Of a stretch of 64,000 bases of DNA, positions 8,067-18,110 are shown one piece after another. The translations under genes were made by a program, and so were the position numbers. The stretch is from Pelosinus sp. IPA-1 (lineage in GTDB: Bacteria; Bacillota; Negativicutes; DSM-13327): NCBI RefSeq assembly GCF_030269905.1, contig NZ_BSVC01000003.1, positions 310,001-374,000 of the forward strand, read 5' to 3'. The notes under the pieces are model-generated. The model was given only the letters and a program-made list of their open reading frames with translations, made no database searches and was not told where the DNA came from. How positions within the stretch are numbered: the first letter of the stretch is position 1; every line of letters starts with the position of its first letter.

Positions 8067-9811
8067 TTATTCTCACCGCTCTTCTTATTGGATTTGTTGA
8101 TGCTTGATGAAAAGCACTCCTTTTTTGAATTTTTCCATGGTATTAATTTAGACAGTGCTTTTATAAGCCATAGTGGAAAGAGGATAAAGGAATCTTTCAA
8201 ATCCTTCCAGATAACAGGTGCAAGGGGCGATAAATAGGGCGTACCGAAAGATCGTATAGAACACATATGGGCAATTATAATAATTAGCCCTACAATGAAT
8301 CCATAGAATCCAAGTGACGCACTTAAAAGGAGAAGAAAAAGTCTAAAGAACAATAAAGCTTCCAATAAGGTTGGAATGATGAAACTTGTAATGGTTGTTA
8401 TGGCCCCGATGATAACCATGGGAGCGCTGATAATTCCTGCCCTAACAATGGCATCGCCAACAACTAAGGCTCCTACAATACTGACAGCCTGACCTATTTG
8501 CCGAGGCAACCTGACACCAGATTCCCGGAGTAATTCGAATATGGCTGACATAATTAATATTTCAAGAAAGCAAGGGAACGGTATTCCTTCGCGGGTTGCT
8601 GCTGCTGTAATTAGAAGGACGGTAGGGAGCATTTCTTGATGGAATGTTTCCACTGCCACATATAACGCAGGAGAGAACAGTGTGATAAAAAATGCCAATA
8701 ACCGAAGCAACCTTACGAAAGATGCAAAATAAAATTTGCTAGTGTAATCTTCAGTAACCTGAAAATTTTCAATAAATAAATGAGGTACTGTAAGTACAAA
8801 AGGTGTACCATTTACAAGAATGGCTACTTTTCCTTCTAATATTTTTGCTGTAACTCTCTCCGGTCGTTCGCTGCTTGCCATTGTAGAGAAAAAGGAAAGG
8901 GGAGCATCCTCAATATTTTGCTCAAGATATCCTGGTGAAATAAAGGCATTCGTGTCAATTTCATTTAAACGGCTTTTAACCTCCTCAACCGTTTTTGGAT
9001 TGGCTATCCCATCAATATAAACAATATTGATATCTGTATGGGTTTGTGTTCCTAGTCTAAATGATTCAATAATTAGATTAGGATTTTTGATGATTCTTCG
9101 TATCAGTGAAGTATTGACGCGAAGGGTCTCGACGAACCCTTCACGGGATCCCCGGACAATTGTTTCGGTTTCCGGTTCCTTAATACTCCTTGTTTCTCCA
9201 CCTTTGGCACTCAAAATAAGTACGGTATCATAACCGTCTATAAATAAAGCAGTATTACCTCCTAATACTGCATCGAGAACTTCATCAAATTCGTTCTCTT
9301 TTTTCAATTCAACTGCATTAAATAGATGGTCTTTTAGATTGGTAGGGATGTCATGAGATAATAATGTTTCATTAGGATCTATAATATGGATGTTAACAAG
9401 CAAAGGCTTAACAATATATTCATCAATTAGTTTTTTGTCACCCAACCCATCAATAAAACAGAGAAATACTTTTATTTGTTTGTTAACACCAATAATAAAA
9501 TCCCGGAAGATAATATCATCGCTTTTGCCCAAAATAGTCTTCAGCGTTGTCAAATTAGCTTCTATTTCTTTATGAAGATAGTACTGACCTTCAAAATACT
9601 TCTCTTTTTTATTGGAGTCCGGATGTCCCTGATCAGCAGATGTGGGTGTCTGTTTGAGTTGGGTAATAATCTGTGATATGTCTTGGGCAATTTTATTACT
9701 TTCTTCACTTAGTTGTTTGAGGGCAGCTAACTGATTGGCAGTTTCGTCTTGAGAAGTTTTTGATATACTAGTTGAAGGTGCAGTGTTATGTAGATTTTTT
9801 CCCCGTTTCAT
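8063..9811 (-). CDS. Spore germination receptor A subunit (GerAA/GerKA family)
   Basis: The membrane subunit of the germinant receptor. Its 582 residues comprise a polar, low-complexity N-terminal stretch (about 1-75) and a large soluble domain to about residue 330. The soluble domain includes GGNTALFIDGYDTVLILSAKGGETRSI and the family hallmark EPETETIVRGSREGFVETLRVN. After it come PFVLTVPHLFIENFQ and four to six membrane helices, with GIPFPCFLEILIM and ESGVRLPRQIGQAVSIVGALVVGDAIV, both typical of GerA proteins. An AAGGAG lies five bases before the ATG. The gene is first in a two-gene operon with GerC. A CATAGTA motif 57-63 bases upstream resembles a sigma-G -10 box, which would mean forespore expression. 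Confidence 0.95.
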   Translation of the reverse strand: MKRGKNLHNTAPSTSISKTSQDETANQLAALKQLSEESNKIAQDISQIITQLKQTPTSADQGHPDSNKKEKYFEGQYYLHKEIEANLTTLKTILGKSDDIIFRDFIIGVNKQIKVFLCFIDGLGDKKLIDEYIVKPLLVNIHIIDPNETLLSHDIPTNLKDHLFNAVELKKENEFDEVLDAVLGGNTALFIDGYDTVLILSAKGGETRSIKEPETETIVRGSREGFVETLRVNTSLIRRIIKNPNLIIESFRLGTQTHTDINIVYIDGIANPKTVEEVKSRLNEIDTNAFISPGYLEQNIEDAPLSFFSTMASSERPERVTAKILEGKVAILVNGTPFVLTVPHLFIENFQVTEDYTSKFYFASFVRLLRLLAFFITLFSPALYVAVETFHQEMLPTVLLITAAATREGIPFPCFLEILIMSAIFELLRESGVRLPRQIGQAVSIVGALVVGDAIVRAGIISAPMVIIGAITTITSFIIPTLLEALLFFRLFLLLLSASLGFYGFIVGLIIIIAHMCSIRSFGTPYLSPLAPVIWKDLKDSFILFPLWLIKALSKLIPWKNSKKECFSSSINKSNKKSGENN

Positions 9812-9870
9812 TGTGCTCCTTCATCATAACATAGAATTGTTTTTGTATAGTATTCTCTGATTTGTTGCTT

Positions 9871-9877
9871 TACTATG
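9871..9877 (-). promoter_or_regulatory. Candidate sigma-G -10 box for the GerA-GerC operon
   Basis: On the - strand the sequence reads CATAGTA, matching the sigma-G -10 pattern CATnnTA, about 60 bases before the GerA start. No good TGAATA-like -35 is seen at 17-18 bases (closest are TTGTGA or TGAAAG at poor spacing), so support is weak. The rest of 9812-10042 shows no gene I can support. Confidence 0.3.
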
Positions 9878-10042
9878 TAAAAAAAAATAGCACTTTCACA
9901 ATTGACCGTCAATGGTGTAGCAGCCGAGACTGGTACTGCTTGAACTATACCGAAAAAAGCATGGATATTAAAACCAAGATAATTTTCATACAATATCTCC
10001 TGCTAAAGAAGGAAGTTGACACAAGGATGACGTAATTAAACT

Positions 10043-10083
10043 AATAATTCAAAATTTAATTAATAATTAAATTAATAATATTA
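10043..10083. promoter_or_regulatory. AT-rich palindromic operator ahead of galM (site 1 of 3)
   Basis: The core TTAATT-N8-AATTAA (left half 10056-10061, right half 10070-10075) is shared with sites ahead of araB (12388-12423) and the sugar-binding protein gene (16738-16783). The left flank AATAATTCAAAATTTAATT nearly equals the site 3 arm AATAATTCAATTATTAATT. A perfect palindrome with 10-bp arms spans 10053-10073. A TTGACA at 10016-10021 could be the -35 of a promoter that this site would block. The ROK repressor at 20946 is the likely ligand (inference). Confidence 0.65.
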
Positions 10084-10100
10084 CGATACAAGGAGTGAAA

Positions 10101-11147
10101 ATGATGTTAATCAGTCAGCGACTATTTGGTAAGGTAAATGAAAAAAACGTATACGAATATACGTTGAAAAATGGTAATGGCGTAGAGATTTCTTGCTTGA
10201 ATTATGGGTGTGCCATAACTAAGATTATCGTGCCTGACCGCAAGGGAAACTTCGAAAATATTGTGATAGGATTTCAAGAGGTAGCGGATTACCAAAAAAA
10301 TTCTATCTTTGCTGGTGTAGTTGTGGGGAGAGTAGCTGGTAGAATACAAGATGCACAGTTTGAGCTAGAGGGGAAAACATATACTTTGCCCAGTAATGAT
10401 GGTCCCAATAATCTTCATAGCGGACCAAACGGCTTTCATACTGTAGTGTGGGACGCAGCAATTATCGATAAAGAGGAAGAAGCTGTTGTGGAGTTTTCTT
10501 ATACCAGTTTGGATGGGGTAGAGGGATATCCAGGGACATTGACAACAACAGTAACCTATACGTTAAACAACAAGAATGAGCTCACAATCCGTTACTATGG
10601 ACAGTCAGATAAAACTACCTTGTTCAATCCTACCAATCACACATACTTTAATTTAAGTGGCAATTTCAAGCAAGATATCTCTCAGCATAGTTTAAAAATG
10701 AAAAGTAGTCGGTTTTTGGAAGTAACAGAACAGTTATTGCCAACGGGTAATTTGCTGGATGTGAAGGATACTGTTTTTGATTTTAGATCTGCCCGAAAAA
10801 TAAGTGAGGGAATCAACTCAGTTGATAATCAAAATATACTAGCAGGACGAGGCTATGATCATACTTTCGTTTTGGATAGTAATCATGATAAGGAAATTAT
10901 CTTACAGGATGAGGAAAGTGGACGTATTTTGACAGTTGAAACAGATGCAGTGGGGGTAGTGCTATATACAGGTAATCATATACCAGATAGTTTTGATATC
11001 TATGGGAGAAAATCTCGACGCTATTTAGGGCTATGCCTTGAAACCCAAGGACTCCCTGACTCGATTCATCATGCAAATTTTCCTTCCTGCATTCTACAGA
11101 AAGAACAGACTTTTACTACAGCGACTAAATATACTTTTAGTGTATAG
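10101..11147 (+). CDS. galM: Aldose 1-epimerase (mutarotase)
   Basis: Interconverts alpha and beta anomers of aldoses, which speeds entry of sugars into kinase or isomerase reactions in the cytoplasm. The protein of about 349 residues shows the galactose mutarotase pattern: N-terminal ISCLNYGCAITKIIVPDRKG, VVGRVAGRIQDAQF with the substrate-binding Arg, NDGPNNLHSGPNGF with one conserved His, NPTNHTYFNLSG with the second, and the acidic base in CLETQGLPDS near the C-terminus. ATG 10101 (or 10104) follows AAGGAG at 5-8 bases; the upstream GTG 10095 overlaps that ribosome site. It is followed by pfkA after 45 bases and preceded by the shared arabinose-regulon operator, so it probably serves L-arabinose use as well as hexoses. 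Confidence 0.94.
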   Translation: MMLISQRLFGKVNEKNVYEYTLKNGNGVEISCLNYGCAITKIIVPDRKGNFENIVIGFQEVADYQKNSIFAGVVVGRVAGRIQDAQFELEGKTYTLPSNDGPNNLHSGPNGFHTVVWDAAIIDKEEEAVVEFSYTSLDGVEGYPGTLTTTVTYTLNNKNELTIRYYGQSDKTTLFNPTNHTYFNLSGNFKQDISQHSLKMKSSRFLEVTEQLLPTGNLLDVKDTVFDFRSARKISEGINSVDNQNILAGRGYDHTFVLDSNHDKEIILQDEESGRILTVETDAVGVVLYTGNHIPDSFDIYGRKSRRYLGLCLETQGLPDSIHHANFPSCILQKEQTFTTATKYTFSV

Positions 11148-11192
11148 CACTTTGATGATAATACTATGATCGAGAGAAAGGGAGATGTATTA

Positions 11193-12152
11193 GTGCACAA
11201 GATAGGAGTCTTAACAAGCGGTGGCGATGCTCCCGGTATGAATGCAGCGATTCGCGCTATAGTAAGAAACGGGATTTATAACAAGGTGAAAATAGTCGGG
11301 ATCGGCAGGGGCTATACTGGCCTGCTTAGTGAAGAAATAAATGAAATGGCAATATCATCGGTTGGCGACATTATCCATCGTGGCGGAACGTTGCTCAAAA
11401 CATCAAGATGTGAAAGGTTTCGAACTGATGAGGGCATACAGGATGCAGTCAACATATTAAAAAAACATAGCATTGACGGATTGGTTGTAATCGGTGGAGA
11501 TGGTTCTTATCAGGGAGCCTATAAACTAGGTCTTGCAGGTATAAATGTTATGGGAATTCCAGGAACCATCGATAATGATTTAGCATATACCGACTACACC
11601 ATTGGCTTTGATACAGCAGTCAACACCGTGCTAAATTCGATAAGTAACATCAGAGATACATCCATGTCCCATGAGAAAGTAACAATTATTGAAGTCATGG
11701 GAAGGTGCTGTGGAGATATCGCTCTTTATGCTGGTCTGGCAGGTGGTGCGGAAAGTATTCTAGTCCCCGAAGAAAAATATGAAGTAGCTAAGATTTGTGA
11801 AAAATTGATGCAAGGCAAAAGAAGGGGAAAAACCCATAATATTATTATTTTAGCTGAGGGCAGAGAATCGGCCAATGATTTACAAAAAGAAATATTGGAA
11901 CATGCGGGCATTGAATCTAGGATTACGGTACTTGGATATCTGCAAAGAGGCGGGACGCCGACGGCAGTTGATAGAATTTTAGCAAGTAAGATGGGGGCCA
12001 GAGCAGTTGACCTCTTGCTTGCTGGAAAAAATAATCGAGCAATTGGGATCAAAGACAATCATTTGATTGACGTAGATATTATGGATGCACTGGCGCAAAA
12101 GAAAGTATTCGATCGAGAAATGTATAATTTATCGCAAATATTATCAATGTAA
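11193..12152 (+). CDS. pfkA: ATP-dependent 6-phosphofructokinase
   Basis: Phosphorylates fructose-6-phosphate to the 1,6-bisphosphate in glycolysis. The 319 residues match the usual length of the bacterial enzyme. The motifs are [15 protein letters not shown] (ATP site), GGDGSYQGA, the catalytic block GIPGTIDND with its Asp residues, [14 protein letters not shown], and [15 protein letters not shown] with substrate-binding Arg residues. The start is GTG 11193, since AAGGGAG lies about eight bases upstream and the family begins (M/V)xKIxVLTSGG; an ATG at 11166 would add nine unlikely residues. It shares the galM transcript and is followed by a terminator-like hairpin at 12256-12316. Its place in an arabinose regulon fits removal of fructose-6-phosphate made by the pentose phosphate route. 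Confidence 0.96.
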   Translation: MHKIGVLTSGGDAPGMNAAIRAIVRNGIYNKVKIVGIGRGYTGLLSEEINEMAISSVGDIIHRGGTLLKTSRCERFRTDEGIQDAVNILKKHSIDGLVVIGGDGSYQGAYKLGLAGINVMGIPGTIDNDLAYTDYTIGFDTAVNTVLNSISNIRDTSMSHEKVTIIEVMGRCCGDIALYAGLAGGAESILVPEEKYEVAKICEKLMQGKRRGKTHNIIILAEGRESANDLQKEILEHAGIESRITVLGYLQRGGTPTAVDRILASKMGARAVDLLLAGKNNRAIGIKDNHLIDVDIMDALAQKKVFDREMYNLSQILSM

Positions 12153-12255
12153 GAAGTCTTCTACTCCTATGAGATTTTTCTAAAGAGATAAGGTGCGCTG
12201 CATGGAATTCTGCGATAAAAGGAATTTATAAATATGCTATAAAATATAAATGATG

Positions 12256-12316
12256 CTCTCTTTGTAGACGGGGTTATTAAGAACCTAAAACTTGTCTATA
12301 GAGGGAGTGTTTTCTT
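12256..12316 (+). terminator. Probable intrinsic terminator after pfkA
   Basis: A 14-bp stem with three G-T pairs (arms 12256-12269 and 12294-12307) and a 24-nt loop is followed by TGTTTTCTTT. The loop is long, so strength is uncertain. Confidence 0.55.
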
Positions 12317-12387
12317 TAGATGGGATAAAAAAGTTTATGTTTTTTTTCTGTTAAAAGGAGGAGATCTAAAAATAATAGCGTATATTA

Positions 12388-12423
12388 TTAAGTAATTAAT
12401 TAAATATTAAATTAATTACTTAA
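12388..12423. promoter_or_regulatory. Palindromic operator ahead of araB (site 2 of 3)
   Basis: A perfect inverted repeat has arms TTAAGTAATTAATT (12388-12401) and AATTAATTACTTAA (12410-12423) with an 8-nt spacer. The inner TTAATT-N8-AATTAA equals sites 1 and 3. It lies 210 bases before araB. Confidence 0.7.
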
Positions 12424-12450
12424 GGAGGGTGATAAATGGAAGAAAATTGA
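12422..12450 (+). other. Orphan ribosome site with a four-codon reading frame
   Basis: AAGGAGG (12422-12428) is placed seven bases before ATG 12436, the spacing of an efficient start. The frame is only Met-Glu-Glu-Asn and ends in tandem TGA-TAG. A second strong AAAAGGAGG lies at about 12355 with no start after it. It may be a leader minigene for araB or the scar of a lost gene. The interval 12424-12634 holds no other gene. Confidence 0.4.
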
Positions 12451-12526
12451 TAGAGTTTAATACCATATAAGGATAATAATATAAGCGATTAAGATTGAGT
12501 TCGCCTGGTATATTTTATTCCTTAAT

Positions 12527-12540
12527 GTTAATCGTTTCCA
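12527..12540 (+). promoter_or_regulatory. Possible catabolite-response (cre-like) site
   Basis: GTTAATCGTTTCCA resembles the CcpA-type cre pattern TGTAANCGNTNNCA except for its first two bases. It lies about 95 bases before araB. The resemblance is imperfect and the site is speculative. Confidence 0.25.
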
Positions 12541-12634
12541 AAGTGTGAGTTGAATTTGGCTCTAGTGAAAGTTGAATTTTAAAAATATATTTTTGATTTT
12601 AATATAGCTATTCAATAATAAGGAGGCCAGTAAT

Positions 12635-14314
12635 ATGGGAAGTAAAAAGTATAGTATTGGAATTGATTATGGGACGCAATCTGGTCGGGCAATGCTTGTT
12701 GAGGTGGCAACTGGTACAGAAATTGCTACTGCAGTAGTACCTTATGCTGATGGTGTCATTGATGAACAATTACCAGGTACTGATATTAAGTTAGAGTATG
12801 ATTGGGCATTGCAAAATCCAGAAGATTATTTAGAGGTCTTGCGTCAAGCAGTACCACAAGTTTTGAAAGATTCTCAGATAAACCCCGAAGATGTAATCGG
12901 ACTCGGGATTGACTTTACTGCTTGTACCATGTTGCCTGTAGCTAAAGATGGTAGGGCATTATGTCAGCTTCCAGAATACCAAAATAACCCTCACGCTTGG
13001 GTCAAACTGTGGAAACATCATGCTGCTCAAGATGAAGCCAATTCTTTAAATGCAATTGCAGCTGCACGTGGCGAAGCCTTTCTAGCCCGTTATGGTGGCA
13101 AAATATCTTCTGAATGGATAATTCCGAAAATTTGGCAAATTCTCAATGAAGCTCCTGAAATCTATGAAGTTGCTGACCGATTTATGGAGGCCACTGATTG
13201 GGTAACTATGCAGATGACTGGGATAGATGTACGTAATAGTTGTACTGCTGGTTATAAAGCAATATGGCATAAGCAAGATGGGTATCCGGGAAAAGATTTT
13301 TTTAAAGCATTAGATCCCAGATTAGAAAATTTGGTAGCAGAAAAATTGAACAGTCCCATCGTAGCGATTGGCAGTAAGGCTGGAGGATTAACTCCTGATA
13401 TGGCCAAGCAGATGGGGCTAAAAGCAGGCACAGCTGTGGCAGTGGGCAATGTGGACGCTCATGCTGCAGTTCCAGCGGCAGGGGTTGTTACGCCAGGTAA
13501 AATGGTCATGAGTATGGGGACATCGATTTGTCATTTAGTATTAGGTGAAGAAGAAAAAACAGTAGATGGTATGTGTGGCGTGGTTGAGGATGGTATTGTT
13601 GGCGGTTATTTCGGATATGAGGCTGGTCAGTCTGCTGTAGGAGACATTTTTGAGTGGTTTGTGGAAAACTGCGTTCCTGAAAGCTATTTTGACCAAGCAA
13701 GTGCGAGAAATATAAGTATTCATCAATTACTGGAAGAGAAGGCTGCTAAACTTGTGCCAGGGGAAAGCGGTTTATTGGCTCTTGATTGGTGGAATGGCAA
13801 TCGTTCTGTACTTGTTGATACAGACTTAACTGGTATGCTGCTAGGAGCTACCTTGCTTACCAAAGCTGAGGAAATCTATCGGGCACTTATTGAAGCTACT
13901 GCCTTCGGTACGAATATGATTGTCGAAACCTTTATCAATGCAGGGGTGAAAATTGATCAACTGTATGCTTGCGGTGGCCTGTCCCAAAAAAATAATCTGC
14001 TAATGCAAATTTATGCGGATGCAACTGGATTAGAGATTCGTGTTGCTACCTCTTTGCAGACACCCGCATTGGGGGCTGCTATGTTTGGTGCAGTTGCCGC
14101 TGGCAAAGAACTTGGGGGCTATGATACTATTTTCGATGCCGCGGCTAAGATGACTAGTATAAAACAGGTCTATAAACCGATTCCAGAAAATGTTGCCCTT
14201 TATGCGAAACTGTATGCAGAATATAAAATCCTGCACGACTATTTTGGTCGTGGTGCTAATGATGTGATGAAACGGCTTAAAGAAATTAAGAAAAATACAA
14301 AAAGTAAAGAGTAA
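12635..14314 (+). CDS. araB: L-ribulokinase
   Basis: Phosphorylates L-ribulose to L-ribulose-5-phosphate, the second step of L-arabinose use. The 559 residues match the Bacillus AraB length. It is an FGGY-family kinase with [12 protein letters not shown] (phosphate loop) at residues 8-19, [10 protein letters not shown], the hinge region [37 protein letters not shown] (second ATP motif) and [18 protein letters not shown] near residue 450. ATAAGGAGG precedes the ATG at a good distance. It is the first gene of araB-araD-araA, with 38 bases to araD. The operator at 12388-12423 lies upstream. Confidence 0.97.
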   Translation: MGSKKYSIGIDYGTQSGRAMLVEVATGTEIATAVVPYADGVIDEQLPGTDIKLEYDWALQNPEDYLEVLRQAVPQVLKDSQINPEDVIGLGIDFTACTMLPVAKDGRALCQLPEYQNNPHAWVKLWKHHAAQDEANSLNAIAAARGEAFLARYGGKISSEWIIPKIWQILNEAPEIYEVADRFMEATDWVTMQMTGIDVRNSCTAGYKAIWHKQDGYPGKDFFKALDPRLENLVAEKLNSPIVAIGSKAGGLTPDMAKQMGLKAGTAVAVGNVDAHAAVPAAGVVTPGKMVMSMGTSICHLVLGEEEKTVDGMCGVVEDGIVGGYFGYEAGQSAVGDIFEWFVENCVPESYFDQASARNISIHQLLEEKAAKLVPGESGLLALDWWNGNRSVLVDTDLTGMLLGATLLTKAEEIYRALIEATAFGTNMIVETFINAGVKIDQLYACGGLSQKNNLLMQIYADATGLEIRVATSLQTPALGAAMFGAVAAGKELGGYDTIFDAAAKMTSIKQVYKPIPENVALYAKLYAEYKILHDYFGRGANDVMKRLKEIKKNTKSKE

Positions 14315-14352
14315 GAAAAAGGATAGTGAAGTAACTTAAGGGGGAGATAATT

Positions 14353-15045
14353 TTGTTAGAGGAACTTAAACAACAAGTATGGCAAGCAAATATGAATTTA
14401 CAAAAACATGGATTGGTTGTATTTACATGGGGTAATGCCAGTGGCATTGACAGGGAGAAAGGCTTGATTGTTATTAAGCCTAGTGGCGTGGATTATGATC
14501 AAATGCAGCCTGAGGATATGGTGGTGCTGGACTTGGAGGGAAACCAAGTGGAGGGAAAGCTTAGACCTTCTTCTGATACACCTACTCATTTAGTCTTATA
14601 TCGTAAATTCCTTGCTATAGGCGGTGTTGTTCATACCCATTCTACTTGTGCTACTGCGTGGGCTCAGGCGAGAAAATCCATTCCTGCCCTTGGTACGACC
14701 CATGCAGATTATTTTTATGGCGAAGTACCTTGTACACGTAGTCTCAGTAAGGAAGAAATTCAAGGGGAATATGAAGAAGAAACAGGTAACGTGATTGTAG
14801 AAAAATTTGAGAAGCTAAATCCTATTCATGTTCCTGGAGTTCTAGTCGCTAATCATGGTCCTTTTTCCTGGGGAAAAGATGCTAATGATGCAGTCTATCA
14901 TGCCGTAGTCTTGGAAGAGGTAGCAAAAATGGCTCTCTATACTTGTTCAATGAATCCAGAGAGCAAGGCTATGGATCAGACGCTACTGGATAAACATTTC
15001 TTGAGAAAGCATGGTAAAAATGCCTATTATGGACAAAATAAGTGA
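14353..15045 (+). CDS. araD: L-ribulose-5-phosphate 4-epimerase
   Basis: Converts L-ribulose-5-phosphate to D-xylulose-5-phosphate, which enters the pentose phosphate pathway. The 230 residues are close to the 231 of the E. coli enzyme. Zn-binding His94 and His96 lie in [14 protein letters not shown] and His168 in [10 protein letters not shown]. The phosphate-binding residues are in GNASGIDR and KPSGV near the N-terminus. The start is TTG 14353, since GGGGGAGAT lies nine bases upstream and no ATG fits the family's N-terminus. It follows araB by 38 bases. A 133-base gap to araA contains no gene. Confidence 0.96.
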   Translation: MLEELKQQVWQANMNLQKHGLVVFTWGNASGIDREKGLIVIKPSGVDYDQMQPEDMVVLDLEGNQVEGKLRPSSDTPTHLVLYRKFLAIGGVVHTHSTCATAWAQARKSIPALGTTHADYFYGEVPCTRSLSKEEIQGEYEEETGNVIVEKFEKLNPIHVPGVLVANHGPFSWGKDANDAVYHAVVLEEVAKMALYTCSMNPESKAMDQTLLDKHFLRKHGKNAYYGQNK

Positions 15046-15178
15046 TAGTAGATAGAGCGGAAGAGATTTCATAATAATGAAGTTTGATGCTATTGAAGAT
15101 TTCAGTGTAGAAAATGTAGTTAGAAAGTAAAAGAATTATTGAAAGTTTAATTAGCAAAAAAGAAGGAGGACGAGAATC

Positions 15179-16681
15179 ATGTTTACGAATCTAAAAAACA
15201 AAGAAGTATGGTTTATAACTGGCAGCCAGCATCTCTATGGTGAGGAAACGCTAAAAGAGGTGGCCGAGCACTCTCAAACGATTGCTAAATCACTGGGAGA
15301 AAATGATAAGATACCTGTAAAAATCGTTTTTAAGCCTGTATTGACCAATCCTGATGCTATATATAATCTTTGTGTGGAGGCCAATAGCGCGGAAAATTGC
15401 ATCGGACTGATTGCCTGGATGCATACCTTCTCACCAGCGAAAATGTGGATTGGTGGTCTAACGATATTAAATAAACCATTAGCCCATCTTGATACGCAGT
15501 TCAATCGTGATATTCCTTGGTCCGAGATTGATATGGACTTTATGAATACCAATCAGTCTGCCCATGGTGATCGAGAATTTGGGTTTATTTGTACGAGGAT
15601 GAAGAGAGCGCGTAAGGTTATTGTTGGATTTTGGCAGGATGAAGATATCATCCAGAAACTGGCTGTTTGGTGTGGAGCAGCTCTGGCTTGGAACGATTTG
15701 CAAGGTGCTAAATTTGCTCGCTTTGGTGATAATATGCGAGAAGTGGCCGTGACAGAAGGTGACAAGGTTGAGGCCCAGATGAAATTCGGATACTCTGTTA
15801 ATGGATATGCCTTGGGTGATCTTGTTAAGTATGTGGATGGTGTTAGTGATGCCGAGATTCGAGCGTTGATTACTGAATATGAACAAACATATGTGATGCA
15901 CGACGAACTTACCCAAGGTGGGGCTAAGCGGGCCTCATTAGAAGATGCTGCTAAGCTTGAATTAGGCATGAAAAAATTCTTGGAGGCGGGTCGTTTTAAA
16001 GGATTTACCTCCAATTTTGAAAATCTGTATGGTTTGTCACAGCTACCAGGACTGGCATGTCAGCGTTTAATGGCAGCTGGTTATGGTTTTGGTGGCGAAG
16101 GCGATTGGAAGACAGCAGTGCTCGTCAGAGCCATGAAAGTAATGTCTTATGGTCTTGCAGGTGGAACCTCTTTCATGGAGGATTACACTTATCATTTGGA
16201 AGACGGCAATATGAAGGTGCTCGGTTCTCATATGCTGGAAGTATGCCCGTCTATTGCTAAGCAAAAGCCTTCACTGGAGATTCATCCCCTCTCTATCGGT
16301 GGTAAGGATGATCCTGTGCGCTTGGTATTCAATGTAGCGGCTGGCAGAGGACTCAATGCCACCATAATAGATATGGGTAGTCGTTTTAGATTGATCGTAA
16401 ATGAGCTTGATGTGGTGGCTCCAGACTATGATTTACCGAAGCTGCCAGTTGCCAGAGCTCTTTGGGTGCCACAACCTAATCTTAAAGTGGGGGCGCAAGC
16501 ATGGATTCTAGCGGGTGGCGCTCACCATAGCGGCTTTAGCCAAGCTGTGACAAAAGAGTATTTAGAAGATTTTAGCGAAATGGCTGGAATTGAATTCGTG
16601 TTGATTGATAATGAAACTAAGATTAGTGATTTAAAGAAAGAACTTCGATGGAATGATTTATATTATCATTTGGCCAAATAA
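15179..16681 (+). CDS. araA: L-arabinose isomerase
   Basis: Isomerises L-arabinose to L-ribulose, the first catabolic step. The 500 residues match AraA of E. coli and Bacillus. Visible motifs include [13 protein letters not shown] at the N-terminus, [59 protein letters not shown] and [10 protein letters not shown]. The Mn-binding residues (two Glu, two His) fall in these blocks. AGAAGGAGG precedes the ATG. A weak hairpin with a 7-bp AT stem (16680-16704) follows but lacks a T-run, so read-through toward the transporter genes is possible. Confidence 0.97.
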   Translation: MFTNLKNKEVWFITGSQHLYGEETLKEVAEHSQTIAKSLGENDKIPVKIVFKPVLTNPDAIYNLCVEANSAENCIGLIAWMHTFSPAKMWIGGLTILNKPLAHLDTQFNRDIPWSEIDMDFMNTNQSAHGDREFGFICTRMKRARKVIVGFWQDEDIIQKLAVWCGAALAWNDLQGAKFARFGDNMREVAVTEGDKVEAQMKFGYSVNGYALGDLVKYVDGVSDAEIRALITEYEQTYVMHDELTQGGAKRASLEDAAKLELGMKKFLEAGRFKGFTSNFENLYGLSQLPGLACQRLMAAGYGFGGEGDWKTAVLVRAMKVMSYGLAGGTSFMEDYTYHLEDGNMKVLGSHMLEVCPSIAKQKPSLEIHPLSIGGKDDPVRLVFNVAAGRGLNATIIDMGSRFRLIVNELDVVAPDYDLPKLPVARALWVPQPNLKVGAQAWILAGGAHHSGFSQAVTKEYLEDFSEMAGIEFVLIDNETKISDLKKELRWNDLYYHLAK

Positions 16682-16737
16682 CTTATCGATAACCCCAATA
16701 AGTTAGAAAAAAGCAAAGTGATAGAGGAGATTATGAA

Positions 16738-16783
16738 AATAATTCAATTATTAATTAAGTTTTAAATTAATAATTGAATTATT
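16738..16783. promoter_or_regulatory. Long palindromic operator ahead of the sugar ABC transporter (site 3 of 3)
   Basis: A perfect inverted repeat has 19-bp arms, AATAATTCAATTATTAATT (16738-16756) and AATTAATAATTGAATTATT (16765-16783), with an 8-nt spacer. The inner TTAATT-N8-AATTAA is the same as in sites 1 and 2. Its right arm covers the -35 box of the promoter at 16774-16802, so a bound repressor would block RNA polymerase. Confidence 0.75.
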
Positions 16784-16802
16784 GCGAATTGTTTGTTATA
16801 AT
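16774..16802 (+). promoter_or_regulatory. Sigma-A promoter for the sugar ABC transporter
   Basis: TTGAAT (16774-16779), a 17-base spacer and TATAAT (16797-16802). The -35 box lies inside the right arm of operator site 3. The remaining leader to 16930 holds no gene. Confidence 0.7.
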
Positions 16803-16930
16803 TTAAATATTCAAACTAGTAATGCGGAAATGATAACAAAATATTTTGTGTAGTTAATAGAAAAGTAGGTGATGGCGGTATAGCAAAAATTAGTGGACTA
16901 GATTTAAAAAGAAAAGAAGGAGAGATTCTA

Positions 16931-18007
16931 ATGAAAAAGATAGTAGCTTTGTTCTTGATGCTTGCCATGGCAATGATGTTGACCGCATGTGGTTCAAATT
17001 CTAATACAGCTCCTAGTACTAAGAAAAAAGTAGGTATTGCAATGCCTACGAAATCATCATCTAGATGGATCGCAGATGGTGACAATATAGTTAAACAACT
17101 TCAAGCTAAAGGATATGATACTGATTTACAGTATGGTGAAGACAATGTAGAAAATCAGATTGCACAAATTGAAAATATGATTACAAAAGGTGCTAATGTA
17201 TTAGTCATTGCAAATATTGATGGTGAATCTTTGACAACGGTATTGCAAAAAGCTAAAGATAAAAACATTCCCGTTATCGCTTATGATCGTTTAATTAAAA
17301 AGACTCCAAATGTAGATTACTATGCAACTTTTGATAATTTTCAAGTCGGAGTTCTTCAGGCACAGTATATTGAAAAAAGCTTAGGCTTAAAAGAAGGTAA
17401 AGGTCCGTTTAACATTGAGATCTTTGGTGGTTCACCTGATGACAATAACGCATACATGTTCTTTGATGGTGCTATGTCGATTTTAAAACCTTATATTGAT
17501 TCTAAGAAACTAGTTGTAAAAAGTGGACAAATGGATATGAGTGTATGTGCTACATTAAGATGGGATGGCGCTACTGCTCAAGCAAGAATGGATAATCTGT
17601 TAAGTAAGAACTATACTGGTTCCAGAATAGACGCCGTTTTATCTCCATATGACGGTATCAGTATTGGTATTCTTTCTTCTCTAAAGGCTGTTGGTTATGG
17701 AACACCATCTCAGCCAATGCCTATCGTTACTGGACAAGATGCTGAAATTCCTTCCATTAAATCTATTATTAAGGGCGAACAAGCGCAGACTGTATTTAAA
17801 GATACTAGAGATCTTGCGAAAGTAACCGTTGATATGGTGGATGCAGTACTCACTGGTAACAAAGCACCAACGAATGATGATAAGACTTATAACAATGGTG
17901 TTAAAGTAGTACCTTCCTATCTATTAGTACCTGTTTCTGTTGATAAATCAAACTACGAGAAAGTATTGGTTGAAAGCGGATATTATACTGCAGATAAACT
18001 TAAATAA
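16931..18007 (+). CDS. chvE: Multiple-sugar ABC transporter substrate-binding lipoprotein, ChvE family
   Basis: Captures a monosaccharide outside the cytoplasmic membrane and hands it to the GguB-type permease. The 358 residues begin with a signal peptide and lipobox MLTACG (Cys at 20). The periplasmic-binding type-1 fold follows: [48 protein letters not shown] with the family's YDRL sugar-contact motif, and [27 protein letters not shown]. These blocks match ChvE and related arabinose, galactose and xylose-binding proteins. AGAAGGAGAG precedes the ATG. The context with araBDA and the shared operator makes L-arabinose the likely ligand; the motif alone does not decide it. Confidence 0.92.
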   Translation: MKKIVALFLMLAMAMMLTACGSNSNTAPSTKKKVGIAMPTKSSSRWIADGDNIVKQLQAKGYDTDLQYGEDNVENQIAQIENMITKGANVLVIANIDGESLTTVLQKAKDKNIPVIAYDRLIKKTPNVDYYATFDNFQVGVLQAQYIEKSLGLKEGKGPFNIEIFGGSPDDNNAYMFFDGAMSILKPYIDSKKLVVKSGQMDMSVCATLRWDGATAQARMDNLLSKNYTGSRIDAVLSPYDGISIGILSSLKAVGYGTPSQPMPIVTGQDAEIPSIKSIIKGEQAQTVFKDTRDLAKVTVDMVDAVLTGNKAPTNDDKTYNNGVKVVPSYLLVPVSVDKSNYEKVLVESGYYTADKLK

Positions 18008-18110
18008 ATAGTCGGTCATAATGATAATAATTTAGTGATGACTGCAAGGTCATTGCTAAATTATTATATGGCCTATTTAAAAGAACGATATTGTAAGGAG
18101 TTGAGGATAT

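Noticed and set aside
9808-9993. 61-codon frame on - ahead of the GerA gene
   Set aside because: It covers the promoter region, overlaps the GerA start and lacks a ribosome site.
16680-16704. Terminator after araA
   Set aside because: Only a 7-bp AT-rich stem and no T-run; too weak to call.
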